Virus record (IMG/VR): IMGVR_UViG_3300036820_000644
Location: 1 to 28,468 of that record
Source of the DNA: a virus
Strand: one strand, 5' to 3'
Length of the DNA: 28,468 nt
The notes under the pieces are model-generated. The model made no database searches, had not been told where the DNA came from, and worked only from the letters and a program-made list of their open reading frames with translations. Below are positions 1 through 7,027 of this stretch, in pieces. The position numbers were made by a program, and so were the translations under genes. Position 1 is the first letter of the stretch, and the number at the start of each line of letters is the position of its first letter.

Positions 1-309
1 ATGATCCCGCTCATGAGCCGGATCATCTACGTTCTCCGCGGCGGCGAGCTGGTCGACAAACGGGACGCCCCGCCGCTGCATCCCTGCGCCGAGGCCCCGA
101 TGGTGAGGCCCGATGGCATGGCGCCGGTGCGCTCGATGGCCGACGGGAAGATCTACGAGTCCCGCTCCGGCTATTACGCGAGCGTCAGGGCCGCCGGCTG
201 CGAGATCGTCGGCGACGAGCGCGTGCCGTTCGAACGGCGCTCGGGCTTCGCGCCGGGCCGGGCGGGGGCCGACATCAAGGCGGCGATCGAGCAACTGAGG
301 TCCGGATGA
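1..309 (+). CDS. Small podovirus-type hypothetical protein (portal-adjacent)
   Basis: A protein of about 100 residues with no assigned function. Its second half (residues about 45-75: SMADGKIYESRSGYY, then AAGCEIVGDE) resembles the small proteins that podophages often encode next to the portal gene, where a tract about the displayed or required state of a residue is followed by a conserved AAGC(E/V)xVGxE. That resemblance is from memory of such phages, not from a search. An ATG lies at position 1 and another at 13; since the window begins here, the true start may be either, or upstream. It ends 60 bp before the next late gene on the same strand, consistent with one late operon. Confidence 0.6.
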   Translation: MIPLMSRIIYVLRGGELVDKRDAPPLHPCAEAPMVRPDGMAPVRSMADGKIYESRSGYYASVRAAGCEIVGDERVPFERRSGFAPGRAGADIKAAIEQLRSG

Positions 310-369
310 CCGGCCCCGCCGCGTTCGCCGCAACCCCGTCCAACTGAGCCAGCTCCGAGGAGCCGAGAC

Positions 370-1680
370 ATGGGCGCACCCAGCACATCCAACATCGTGT
401 GGCCCGACAGCTTCGGCGTTCGGGGCCCGACCGATCCCAGGCTTTACGCCCTGGCGCTCCAGCTCCAGGGCGGCGGCTTGGCTGGCCAGCCGGGCGCCGC
501 GCCGGATGCGGATCCGTCGCCGGACGGGGCGCTGTCGCCGAGCCTGATGGCCGCCAGGGTGCTGGCCGCCTACAACGCAGCTCATCCGACGGCGGACATG
601 GCCCGATTCGCCCAGGACGCGCCGACGGGCGCAGCGGCGATGGCCGACGCCGATGCCGATGCCTCGGACCCGGACGATGCAGCGCCGATGACGGGCGCGC
701 AGGACGCCTTGGCGGCCCAATCCTCTGATGCGGGAGCCGTGCCGGCCTCCTCCGTCGCCGAGCCCGCCGCCGCCCAGGTGGCGACCAACGGCCCGTCATC
801 GCAGCCGGCGAGCCCGGCGCTGGATCCCGCCGATCAGCTCCTGCGGCCCGAGCTGTCGGGCGGACCCGATCCGCTGGTCGCGGCGCTGGCCGGGCAGAGC
901 CCGAACGACAATCCCTTCGGACTGATCGTGGACCCGACCACGGGGTCGGTCTCGCATCTGCGCTTCGATGTCGGCGGAGATCCCTTGAATCCGAATGGGC
1001 CCACGCTGGAGCCGGCGACGCCCCAGGAGAAGCAGAGCTATCTGGAATGGCTGACCGGCGCCCGCGCGAACTACCCGCTGGGAGCGATCTCGCCCGAGGA
1101 GCAGAACCTGCGGCAGATGCAGTCGGCCCCGGCGGCGCAGGGAAGGATAGCCGGCGGCTCCGCCGGCCGGCGCCCGCAACCACACCCCTCGCCCGGGGGC
1201 GTGCGGTACACGACCGATCAGGCCCTGACCCCCTCGCAACAGGGCATCCTCGACAATGTCGTGGACACGGGACGACGGCTGGGCATGAGCCCCGACCTGA
1301 TCCACGCCGTCGCGAACCAAGCGTACTATGAATCCTCGCCTGGACGGATCAGGACAAATCCGGCGCATCCGAACACCAAGGGTCTATTCCAATACAAACA
1401 GGGCGCCTGGGATCAGAACTCGAGGCCGGACCACCTCGACATCAACTCCGACGACGATCAGATCGGCCTGATGTATCGGGACGCCGCGCGCTACAAGGCG
1501 CAATACGGCCGAGCCGTGGCCAACGGCGCGCTTCGGTCGCCCCTCAGCTTCGAACAGTATGTAGAGCTGAATCACCACATGGGCGATCACGCGCTGCAGA
1601 AAGGTAAAACGCTACCATCCGACTTCAATAAAAAGGTAGCAGGGTTCGGGTTGCGCATTTTGAACTTGCCATTGAGATAA
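370..1680 (+). CDS. Phage protein with C-terminal lytic-transglycosylase-like domain
   Basis: This 436-residue protein starts at an ATG preceded by AGGAG with 9-nt spacing. Residues about 30-270 are a low-complexity Ala/Pro/Asp-rich region. Residues about 285-436 look like a goose-type/SLT-like lysozyme fold: a YYESSPG segment supplies a candidate catalytic Glu and is followed about 20 residues later by KGLFQYKQGAWD, which parallels the ES...GLMQ pair of lytic transglycosylases. It probably cuts peptidoglycan, either as a virion-associated enzyme during DNA entry or as an effector. The last ~100 bases are visibly richer in A+T than the first half of the gene, so the C-terminal domain may have been acquired separately. 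A secreted protein gene follows 34 bp downstream. Domain call is by motif only. Confidence 0.6.
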   Translation: MGAPSTSNIVWPDSFGVRGPTDPRLYALALQLQGGGLAGQPGAAPDADPSPDGALSPSLMAARVLAAYNAAHPTADMARFAQDAPTGAAAMADADADASDPDDAAPMTGAQDALAAQSSDAGAVPASSVAEPAAAQVATNGPSSQPASPALDPADQLLRPELSGGPDPLVAALAGQSPNDNPFGLIVDPTTGSVSHLRFDVGGDPLNPNGPTLEPATPQEKQSYLEWLTGARANYPLGAISPEEQNLRQMQSAPAAQGRIAGGSAGRRPQPHPSPGGVRYTTDQALTPSQQGILDNVVDTGRRLGMSPDLIHAVANQAYYESSPGRIRTNPAHPNTKGLFQYKQGAWDQNSRPDHLDINSDDDQIGLMYRDAARYKAQYGRAVANGALRSPLSFEQYVELNHHMGDHALQKGKTLPSDFNKKVAGFGLRILNLPLR

Positions 1681-1714
1681 GGCGTAGCGAGAACATCGAT
1701 CAGGACTTGATCGC

Positions 1715-2218
1715 ATGCTCGCCGCCCTGACGCTCGCCGCCGCCCTTTCGGGCCCTCTGCCACCCGCCAATGCCGGCGCCTGTCTTACCCGCAATGCACA
1801 CTATGTGTTGCGCGGCGATCCGAAGGTGACCGTCGAGTTTGGGCGCTATCTTCGCCGTCCGGAAAGCTTTGCGTCCGACCTCTACCTTGTCTACCACACC
1901 CGGCACACGGGCCATACTTATTGGTACGGCATGGACTGGGGCTCGGATGACATATTCAAGCTTTATCCGGTCGGGAAACCCGGGAAGGGCTACTATCACG
2001 CAGCATCTGGCGATGGTCGCGCCGTGCTGAGCGACGATATGACGATATGGGGGACGGACGCGCAGTTGAATTTCATCGACGAATGGGCGGAGTCGCGCGG
2101 ACGAGCTCCCAAGTACATCTTCATACCCGAACTCAACGACGTCATGCGCCACGATCCCAATGATCCTGAGGTGGTGGCGACGGCGTTCTTCATCCTGAAA
2201 AGCTGCGTCAAGCGCTGA
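1715..2218 (+). CDS. Secreted protein of unknown function, candidate immunity/inhibitor partner
   Basis: This 167-residue protein begins with a Sec-type signal peptide: a hydrophobic stretch from Leu2 to about residue 15, then PPANA before GACL, so cleavage near residue 20 is likely. The mature part is rich in Tyr, His, Trp and Asp (for example TYWYGMDWGSDD) and has two Cys, near the start of the mature form and near the C-terminus (KSCVKR), that could form a disulphide. I do not recognise the family. Composition is less GC-rich than the flanking head genes, typical of a moron. Its position directly after a protein with a peptidoglycan-hydrolase-like domain, between head genes, suggests a periplasmic immunity or lysozyme-inhibitor role. 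That is inference. Confidence 0.6.
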   Translation: MLAALTLAAALSGPLPPANAGACLTRNAHYVLRGDPKVTVEFGRYLRRPESFASDLYLVYHTRHTGHTYWYGMDWGSDDIFKLYPVGKPGKGYYHAASGDGRAVLSDDMTIWGTDAQLNFIDEWAESRGRAPKYIFIPELNDVMRHDPNDPEVVATAFFILKSCVKR

Positions 2219-2268
2219 GCAAAGCGCCGCAGCCTGGCGGCGGCTTAGCCCCGCCCTAAGCGCCCGCC

Positions 2269-2289
2269 GGGAGGACCCATGATCCTCCC
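2269..2289 (+). promoter_or_regulatory. Perfect hairpin covering the Shine-Dalgarno and first ATG of the scaffold gene
   Basis: GGGAGGA (2269-2275) pairs perfectly with TCCTCCC (2283-2289) around a 7-nt loop containing the ATG at 2279. The stem buries the ribosome-binding site. If the stem forms, initiation at 2279 or at the second ATG (2291) would be limited, so it may tune scaffold translation. The structure is seen in the sequence; the function is inferred. Confidence 0.45.
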
Positions 2290-3382
2290 CATGACTTCAG
2301 ACACCGAAGACTTCACCGACACCGCCGCCGAGCCTGAGGCCGGCGAGGCGGAGGACCTTTCCCTGCGCGAGGAGCTGGCCAAAGCGCTGGCGGACGCCGG
2401 GGAGGGCGCGGCGGCCGCTTCCGCTCCCCCGGCGACCGCCGCGCCCGCACGCGATGCGCATTCGCGTGACGCCCTGGGCAGGTTCGCCCGGTCGGCCGAT
2501 CCGGCCGCCCCGTCCCATTCCAACGAGCCCGAGACGCCCGATCCGCCGGCCGCCGCCCCCACAGGGGTGACGACACCGCCGGTTTCCTGGAGCGCCGCAG
2601 CCAAGGCCGACTTCCAGTCGCTTCCCGAGCACATCCGCAAGGAGGTGCTGAAACGGGAAGCGGACATGGAGCGCGGCCGGGCCCAGTGGCAATCCGGCGC
2701 CGAACGGCTCAACCGCCTGGACGCCATCCTCGGCCCCCGCACCGACATGATCCGCATGCGCGGCATGGACGAGGCGCGGGCGATCGAGGCGCTGTTCGCA
2801 GCGCAGGACATGCTCGACCGCAACCCGGTCGAAGGCTTGACCTACCTCGCGCGGACCTACGGCGTCGATCTCCGCGCCCTGGCCATCAGCTCGCCGCAGC
2901 AGCCGGGAAGGCCCATGCCTCCGCAGGCCCAGCCGCCGGCGCATCTGGCCGCCCTGGCGCGCGACGTCGAGACCCTGAAAGGAGCGCTCGCGCAGCAGCG
3001 GCAGCGCGCCGACGAAGCCCAGATGACCGCGCTCTCGGACCAGCTGCAGGCGTTCATGACCGACCCGGGCAATCTCTATTTCGAGAACGTCCGCGGCCGG
3101 ATGCACGCGCTCCTGCAGGCCGGCGCGGCGAGGGACTTCGCCGACGCCTACCAGCAGGCGATCTGGTCCGACCCGGACGTCCGCCAGGCCCTGCTCCGCC
3201 AGGAGCAGGCCGAGCGGCAAGGCCAGGCGTCGGACGCCGCCCGCGCGAAAGCGGCGCAGGCCCGGCACGCCTCAGGGTCGATCACCGGCTCGCCCTCGCC
3301 CGGATCGCGTCCGGGCCGGGGCGGGCCAGCCCCCACCCTCCGCGACGAGCTGGTGTCCGCCTGGAGCCAGCACGCGGTCTGA
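2279..3382 (+). CDS. Putative capsid scaffolding protein
   Basis: A 367-residue acidic, Ala/Pro-rich protein lying directly before the major capsid gene, the usual place of a podovirus scaffold. It carries the pattern seen in such proteins: an acidic N-terminus, a basic DALGRFAR segment at about residues 62-70, a VSWSAAAKADFQSLPEHIRKE-type segment at about 100-120, then long charged helices (about 115-310) and a basic, disordered C-terminus. It would line the inside of the prohead and leave before or during packaging. Two starts are possible: ATG 2279, only 4 nt from GGAGG, or ATG 2291 (MTSDTED), 16 nt away. I give the first. The function rests on position and composition; no catalytic motif is visible. 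Confidence 0.65.
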   Translation: MILPMTSDTEDFTDTAAEPEAGEAEDLSLREELAKALADAGEGAAAASAPPATAAPARDAHSRDALGRFARSADPAAPSHSNEPETPDPPAAAPTGVTTPPVSWSAAAKADFQSLPEHIRKEVLKREADMERGRAQWQSGAERLNRLDAILGPRTDMIRMRGMDEARAIEALFAAQDMLDRNPVEGLTYLARTYGVDLRALAISSPQQPGRPMPPQAQPPAHLAALARDVETLKGALAQQRQRADEAQMTALSDQLQAFMTDPGNLYFENVRGRMHALLQAGAARDFADAYQQAIWSDPDVRQALLRQEQAERQGQASDAARAKAAQARHASGSITGSPSPGSRPGRGGPAPTLRDELVSAWSQHAV

Positions 3383-3385
3383 TCC

Positions 3386-3437
3386 CCTGGAGCAACGACC
3401 TGATCCAATCAGGTCGCCGCTCCAGGTCTTTGTTTTT
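3386..3437 (+). terminator. Strong hairpin with U-rich tail between scaffold and capsid genes
   Basis: CCTGGAGC (3386-3393) pairs with GCTCCAGG (3419-3426), and CGACCTGAT (3396-3404) with ATCAGGTCG (3408-3416), separated by a 2x2 internal loop and closed by a CCA loop. The 17-bp stem is followed by a T-rich run at 3429-3437. It looks like an intrinsic terminator or attenuator inside a late operon, which would lower or reset transcription before the capsid gene. Confidence 0.6.
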
Positions 3438-3439
3438 CC

Positions 3440-3482
3440 GCGCGTTTCTTCCGAAAACCGGTCCCCACTTTTCGGAACGCGC
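3440..3482 (+). repeat. Second hairpin of a composite alphaproteobacterial-type intergenic repeat
   Basis: GCGCGTT (3440-3446) pairs with AACGCGC (3476-3482), and CCGAAAA (3451-3457) with TTTTCGG (3469-3475), leaving a 4-nt bulge and an 11-nt loop containing the CCGGT core. The AAAACCGGT...CCACTTTT core resembles a widespread intergenic repeat of alphaproteobacterial chromosomes. I recall this from memory and have not searched. Its presence between scaffold and capsid genes suggests capture from host DNA. Confidence 0.45.
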
Positions 3483-3505
3483 TCACCCAAAGGAATCCCC
3501 AGGGA

Positions 3506-4477
3506 ATGGCTTCCCCGAACCTCAACGAGATCGTCACCACGACGCTCCGGAACCGCTCCGGAAAGCTCGCGGACAACATCACCAACAACAACGCACTTTT
3601 GGCGCGGATGAAGAAGAAGGGCTCGATCAAGCCCGTCTCCGGCGGCCGCACCATCGTGCAGGAGCTGGAGTACGCCCAGAACGGCACCTACCAGCGCTAT
3701 GCCGGCTACCAGGTGCTGAACATCCAGCCCTCGGACGTGTTCACCGCGGCCGAGTTCGACTGGAAGCAGGCCGCCGTGGCGGTCACCTGGAACGGGCTGG
3801 AGATCGACGTCCAGAACACCGGCGCCGAGCAGGTCATCGACCTGTTGGAATCCCGCATCCAGAACGCCGAGAAGACCATGGCCAACAACCTGTCCTACGA
3901 CCTGTATTCCAACGGGACGGCGGACGGGGGCCTGCAGATCGGCGGCCTGCAGCTGCTGGTGGCCGACGCCCCGACCTCGGGCGTGGTGGGCGGCATCGAC
4001 CGTTCGCAGTGGCCGTTCTGGCGCAACCAGGTGTTCAGTGGCGTGAACAACGGCGGCTCGGCCGTCTCGGCCACCAACATCCAGGGCTACATGAACCAGC
4101 TCTGGCTGACGACCAAGCGCCAGAACGACGTCACCGACCTGATCATCGCCGACAACAGCTACTTCAACTTCTATTGGTCGAGCCTGCAGGCGATCCAGCG
4201 GATCACCGCCGAGGACACCGGCGAGGCCGGTTTCCAGACGCTGAAGTACATGGGCGCGGACGTGGTCCCGGATGGCGGCGTCGGCGCGGCCTGCCCGGCC
4301 AACCACATGTACTTCCTGAACACCGACTACATCAAATACCGGCCGTCCTCGAAGCGGAACATGGTCCCGCTCGAGACGGTCACCTCCATCAACCAGGACG
4401 CCTCGGTGCGGCTGATCGTGTGGGCGGGGAACATGACCCTGTCCAACGCGCAGCTGCAGGGCGTGCTGATCGCCTAG
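3506..4477 (+). CDS. Phage major capsid protein
   Basis: This 323-residue protein matches the podovirus/siphovirus major capsid family often annotated simply as phage major capsid protein, and is expected to adopt the HK97 fold. Visible signs are the N-terminal NLNEIVTTTLRNRSGKLADNITNNNALLARMKKKG segment (residues about 4-38), a typical P-domain stretch around residues 95-135 (helix with NAEKTMANNLSYDLYSNGT), and the C-terminal strand-rich part that ends in LIVWAGNMTLSNAQLQGVLIA. No propeptide cleavage site is obvious, consistent with a separate scaffold. The start is ATG 3506, with AAAGGA about 11 nt and AGGG about 2 nt upstream. It sits between scaffold and decoration genes in the expected order. 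Confidence 0.88.
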   Translation: MASPNLNEIVTTTLRNRSGKLADNITNNNALLARMKKKGSIKPVSGGRTIVQELEYAQNGTYQRYAGYQVLNIQPSDVFTAAEFDWKQAAVAVTWNGLEIDVQNTGAEQVIDLLESRIQNAEKTMANNLSYDLYSNGTADGGLQIGGLQLLVADAPTSGVVGGIDRSQWPFWRNQVFSGVNNGGSAVSATNIQGYMNQLWLTTKRQNDVTDLIIADNSYFNFYWSSLQAIQRITAEDTGEAGFQTLKYMGADVVPDGGVGAACPANHMYFLNTDYIKYRPSSKRNMVPLETVTSINQDASVRLIVWAGNMTLSNAQLQGVLIA

Positions 4478-4491
4478 AGGAGCGCAAGCCC

Positions 4492-5400
4492 ATGAGAGAT
4501 CTTCGTCAATTGTCCACGGCCGCGCTGCGCATGGAGGCCTGCGGCCTGTGCTCGGCGGTGTGGACCGGCGACTTCGGGACCGGCCAGCCGACCGGCTCGG
4601 GCGTTTGGAGCGACCCGGGGGTGAACCCCTGCAAGCTCCATGGCCCGCTGCCCACGGCCGGGACCACCGGCAACGGCGTCCTGTTGCCGCCTTTCAAGCT
4701 CGGCATGATCGTCGACGGCGACCTCGGCGCCGAGTTCGTGCTGGGCAAGCTGGTCCTGGCCTCGACGACCGACCTCTTGCCCGGCCAGGGCTATTTCCTG
4801 GACAAGGACTTCAACCTGACCCTGACCTCGGGGACCAACGCCTCGAACGTGCTGAACGCCGAGGTGGGCGTGCTCAACGTCTGGGGTCCGCAAACCCCGG
4901 CCGGGACCTATTGGGCCTGGATCCAGCGGGCCGGCCACTGCTCGGTGCAGGCCGCGGCCTCCTCGGCGGCGACCGGGTCGGCCGAGACGGTGTCGGGCGT
5001 GAGCGGGCAGTTCAAGTTCCCCACCACGGCGACCTCGGGCCAGAAGAACGCCCTGCCGATGACCGCCTACAACGGCTCCTCGGCGGTGACCTTCACCGGC
5101 AATACCACCTCCGGCTCGCCCTATATCACCGGCGTGGTGTCGGTCTCGGGCGGGGCGGCCAATCCGCTGGACGACCTGCAGGTGGGCCAGGTGATCACCG
5201 GCACGGGCCTGCCCGCCAATGCGATCATCGCCGCGATCGACAAGCAGGGCTCGGGCTGGCGGGTGACCATCGGCACCAACACCGCCGGCTCCTACAACGT
5301 GCTGCAGAACGCCACGGCCAGCGGCAGCGGGGTGACCTTCACGGTCACCAGCCACCTGACCGCCAACGTCTACTGGCCGACTTTCGTCAAGCAGAACTAG
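4492..5400 (+). CDS. Head decoration/capsid-associated protein candidate
   Basis: A 302-residue protein, start ATG 4492 chosen because GAGGAG lies 8 nt upstream and it follows the capsid gene by 14 nt; the same frame stays open far upstream but there it only shadows the scaffold and capsid genes. Residues about 1-150 form a compact Gly/Leu-rich domain with a repeated GDLGAEFVLGKLVLAS pattern. Residues about 180-302 are Ser/Thr/Gly-rich beta repeats with an ITGTGLPANAIIAAID segment of the kind seen in phage Ig-like or decoration domains. Position right after the capsid gene suggests an outer-capsid decoration or stabilising protein, but a fibre-like role is possible. No enzyme motif is seen. 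Confidence 0.6.
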   Translation: MRDLRQLSTAALRMEACGLCSAVWTGDFGTGQPTGSGVWSDPGVNPCKLHGPLPTAGTTGNGVLLPPFKLGMIVDGDLGAEFVLGKLVLASTTDLLPGQGYFLDKDFNLTLTSGTNASNVLNAEVGVLNVWGPQTPAGTYWAWIQRAGHCSVQAAASSAATGSAETVSGVSGQFKFPTTATSGQKNALPMTAYNGSSAVTFTGNTTSGSPYITGVVSVSGGAANPLDDLQVGQVITGTGLPANAIIAAIDKQGSGWRVTIGTNTAGSYNVLQNATASGSGVTFTVTSHLTANVYWPTFVKQN

Positions 5401-5500
5401 CCCCGGCCGGGGTCCAGGTCCGTTCGGAGCGGCCGTGGAATTGAAACCACCAAGGTCACCAAGGCCACCAAGAACTTGGTGAACTTGGTGGGCTTGGTGG
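5401..5500 (+). repeat. Palindrome plus 9-nt-periodic inverted repeat after the decoration gene
   Basis: A perfect 12-bp palindrome (CCCCGGCCGGGG, 5401-5412) directly follows the stop codon. From 5447 to 5500, three CACCAAG units spaced every 9 nt face three CTTGGTG units also spaced every 9 nt, so the whole folds as one long stem with 2-nt mismatched steps. GTGGAA (5435-5440) can add an outer pairing with TTCCAC (5506-5511). It probably works as a transcript-end or processing structure; the periodic arrangement is unusual. Confidence 0.6.
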
Positions 5501-5566
5501 TCGCCTTCCACGATCGAGCCGGTTGTCCTGCGCCCCCGGCGAGCGCGGCTTATGGAGTTACGCCCA

Positions 5567-6154
5567 ATGTCCGAAACCGATTTCCGCGACCCCGCGGCTC
5601 CGAAGTCGCCGGCGATCCCGCAGTTCTTCACCGAGGCGGTGAAGCTGGAGTGGAAGAGCCGCCAGGAGGGTCGCCCGATCTTCGAGGATCGGGAGTTCGT
5701 CCGCATCATCATCCCGGGCGATCGCCGCTCGATGGCCGTCGAGCCGGTGGGCGAGGCCCACAAGGCGCGCTGGCCGCGCGAGTACGAGGCCTTCCGCGCT
5801 GGGCGCGAGGCGCCGGTGGAGGGCACGCCCCTGAGCGAATGGCCGGTCTCGCTGATGAGCCCGGCCAGGGTGCAGGAGCTGGCCTGGTTCAACCTGCGCA
5901 CGGTCGAGCAGCTGGCGGCGGTCAACGACGCCCAGCTGCAGAACCTCGGCATGGGCTCGCGCGAGCTCAGGGAGCGCGCCCGCACCTGGCTGGAAGTGGC
6001 CGAGAAGGGCGCGGGGCCAATCGAACGGCTGATCAGCCGCAACGAGGATCTGGCGCGGGAGGCCGAACGGCTGACGCGCGAGCTGAAGGCCGCCAACGCC
6101 GAGGTCCTGGCGCTGAAGTCCAAGGAGGCGCGCCATGCCGACGCTGCAGCGTAG
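5567..6154 (+). CDS. Phage structural-region protein with C-terminal coiled coil
   Basis: This 195-residue protein starts at ATG 5567, preceded by GGAG; an ATG at 5552 lies upstream of that site and is less likely. The first ~75 residues hold a compact IFEDREFVRIIIPGDRRS segment. A helical middle (about 95-140: LMSPARVQELAWFNLRTVEQLAAVNDAQLQNLGMG) resembles a helix-hairpin-helix or small helical bundle. Residues about 155-190 are a charged coiled coil. Such a gene lies between capsid and tail-tube genes in several podovirus-type prophages, but I cannot assign a function. It overlaps the following small gene by 20 bp, so the two are probably translationally coupled. Confidence 0.65.
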   Translation: MSETDFRDPAAPKSPAIPQFFTEAVKLEWKSRQEGRPIFEDREFVRIIIPGDRRSMAVEPVGEAHKARWPREYEAFRAGREAPVEGTPLSEWPVSLMSPARVQELAWFNLRTVEQLAAVNDAQLQNLGMGSRELRERARTWLEVAEKGAGPIERLISRNEDLAREAERLTRELKAANAEVLALKSKEARHADAAA

Positions 6155-6335
6155 CGTCTCGCAGAGAGGCGCCAGATTCTACCAGGAGGGCGATGAGCTG
6201 ATGTTCGTGCGCCATCTGGACGCCTCGACCCGCGAGGGTCCGCGCCCGGCCACGGCCGAGGACCGGTCGGCGCATCCCGAGGCGTGGAAGAGCTTCGCCG
6301 AGAGCCATCCGACGCCGCGGAAGGGCAGGGGATGA
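6135..6335 (+). CDS. Small basic phage protein, unknown
   Basis: A 66-residue basic protein whose ATG has a very good Shine-Dalgarno (GGAGG with 7-nt spacing) inside the end of the upstream gene. It ends in an ATGA overlap with the tail tubular A-like gene, so it is part of the tightly packed head-tail operon. The middle (GARFYQEGDELMFVRHLD) contains a short strand-turn-strand pattern. Function unknown; a head-completion or assembly accessory role would fit the position. Confidence 0.6.
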   Translation: MPTLQRSVSQRGARFYQEGDELMFVRHLDASTREGPRPATAEDRSAHPEAWKSFAESHPTPRKGRG

Positions 6336-7027
6336 GCCTGCTCTCGATCGTGCAGGACGTGTCGGGGCGGCTGTCGCTGCCGCAGCCGTCGGCGGTGGTG
6401 GGTTCCACCGACAAGCAGGTGATCCAGCTCCTGGCCCTGGCCAACGAGGAGGGGACCTCGCTGGGGCGGCGATATCCATGGCAGGCGCTGATGGAGGAGC
6501 AGACCTTCACCACGGTGGCATCGCCCGCCCAGAGCGCGGCCCTGCCGGCGGATCTCGACCGCTTCGTCCCGAACAGCTTCTTCAACCGCTCCACGCGCCG
6601 GCCGATGACCGGGCCGATCACGCCCCGGCAATGGCAGTGGATCCAGGCCCAGCCGGTCTATTCCACCGCCTATCTCTTGTTCCGCGAGCGCACCGGCCAG
6701 TTCCTGATCGCGCCCACGCCCGCGGCCGGCGAGACCATCGCCTATGAGTACCTGTCGAAGAACTGGGCCGAGAGCTCGGGCGGGACGCCGCAGCCGGCGT
6801 TCCTGGCCGACGCCGATGTGGCCCTGCTCGACGAGGGGCTGATCACGCTCGGCCTGCGCTGGCGGTTCCTGCGGGCCAAGGGTCTCGACTACGCCGAGGA
6901 GATGGCGACCTACGAGCGCGAGCTGGAGCAGGCCATGGCCCGCGACGGCGGCTCGACCGCCCTGACCATCGCGCCCCAGCCGGTCGACCTGAACCGCGTC
7001 AACATCCCCGACGGGAACTTCGGCTGA
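6332..7027 (+). CDS. Head-tail adaptor, tail tubular protein A-like
   Basis: A 231-residue protein at the position and length of the podovirus adaptor that joins the portal to the nozzle (T7 gp11-like). The N-terminal helical part (SLLSIVQDVSGRLSLPQPS, then DKQVIQLLALANEEGTSLGRRYPWQALMEE) is the characteristic opening of this family in phages of this type. The central DRFVPNSFFNRSTRRPMTGPITPRQW segment and the DEGLITLGLRWRFLRAKGLDYAEEMATYERELEQAMARDGG helices near the end also fit. The start ATG 6332 overlaps the upstream stop; an in-frame ATG at 6284 is less likely. It overlaps the nozzle gene at TGATG (7025-7029). Confidence 0.8.
   Translation: MSLLSIVQDVSGRLSLPQPSAVVGSTDKQVIQLLALANEEGTSLGRRYPWQALMEEQTFTTVASPAQSAALPADLDRFVPNSFFNRSTRRPMTGPITPRQWQWIQAQPVYSTAYLLFRERTGQFLIAPTPAAGETIAYEYLSKNWAESSGGTPQPAFLADADVALLDEGLITLGLRWRFLRAKGLDYAEEMATYERELEQAMARDGGSTALTIAPQPVDLNRVNIPDGNFG

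Noticed and set aside
275-1183. Long minus-strand frame opposite the transglycosylase-like gene
   Set aside because: Arg/Pro/Ala-rich translation with no domain pattern, lying on top of a better-supported + strand gene; a GC-rich shadow.
2686-4491. Upstream extension of the decoration-gene frame
   Set aside because: It runs antisense-like through scaffold and capsid genes in another frame; the real start is ATG 4492 with GAGGAG.
5447-5500. Possible CRISPR-like array
   Set aside because: Units are 7 nt at 9-nt steps and mirror each other; no spacers of CRISPR length. No CRISPR array was seen anywhere.
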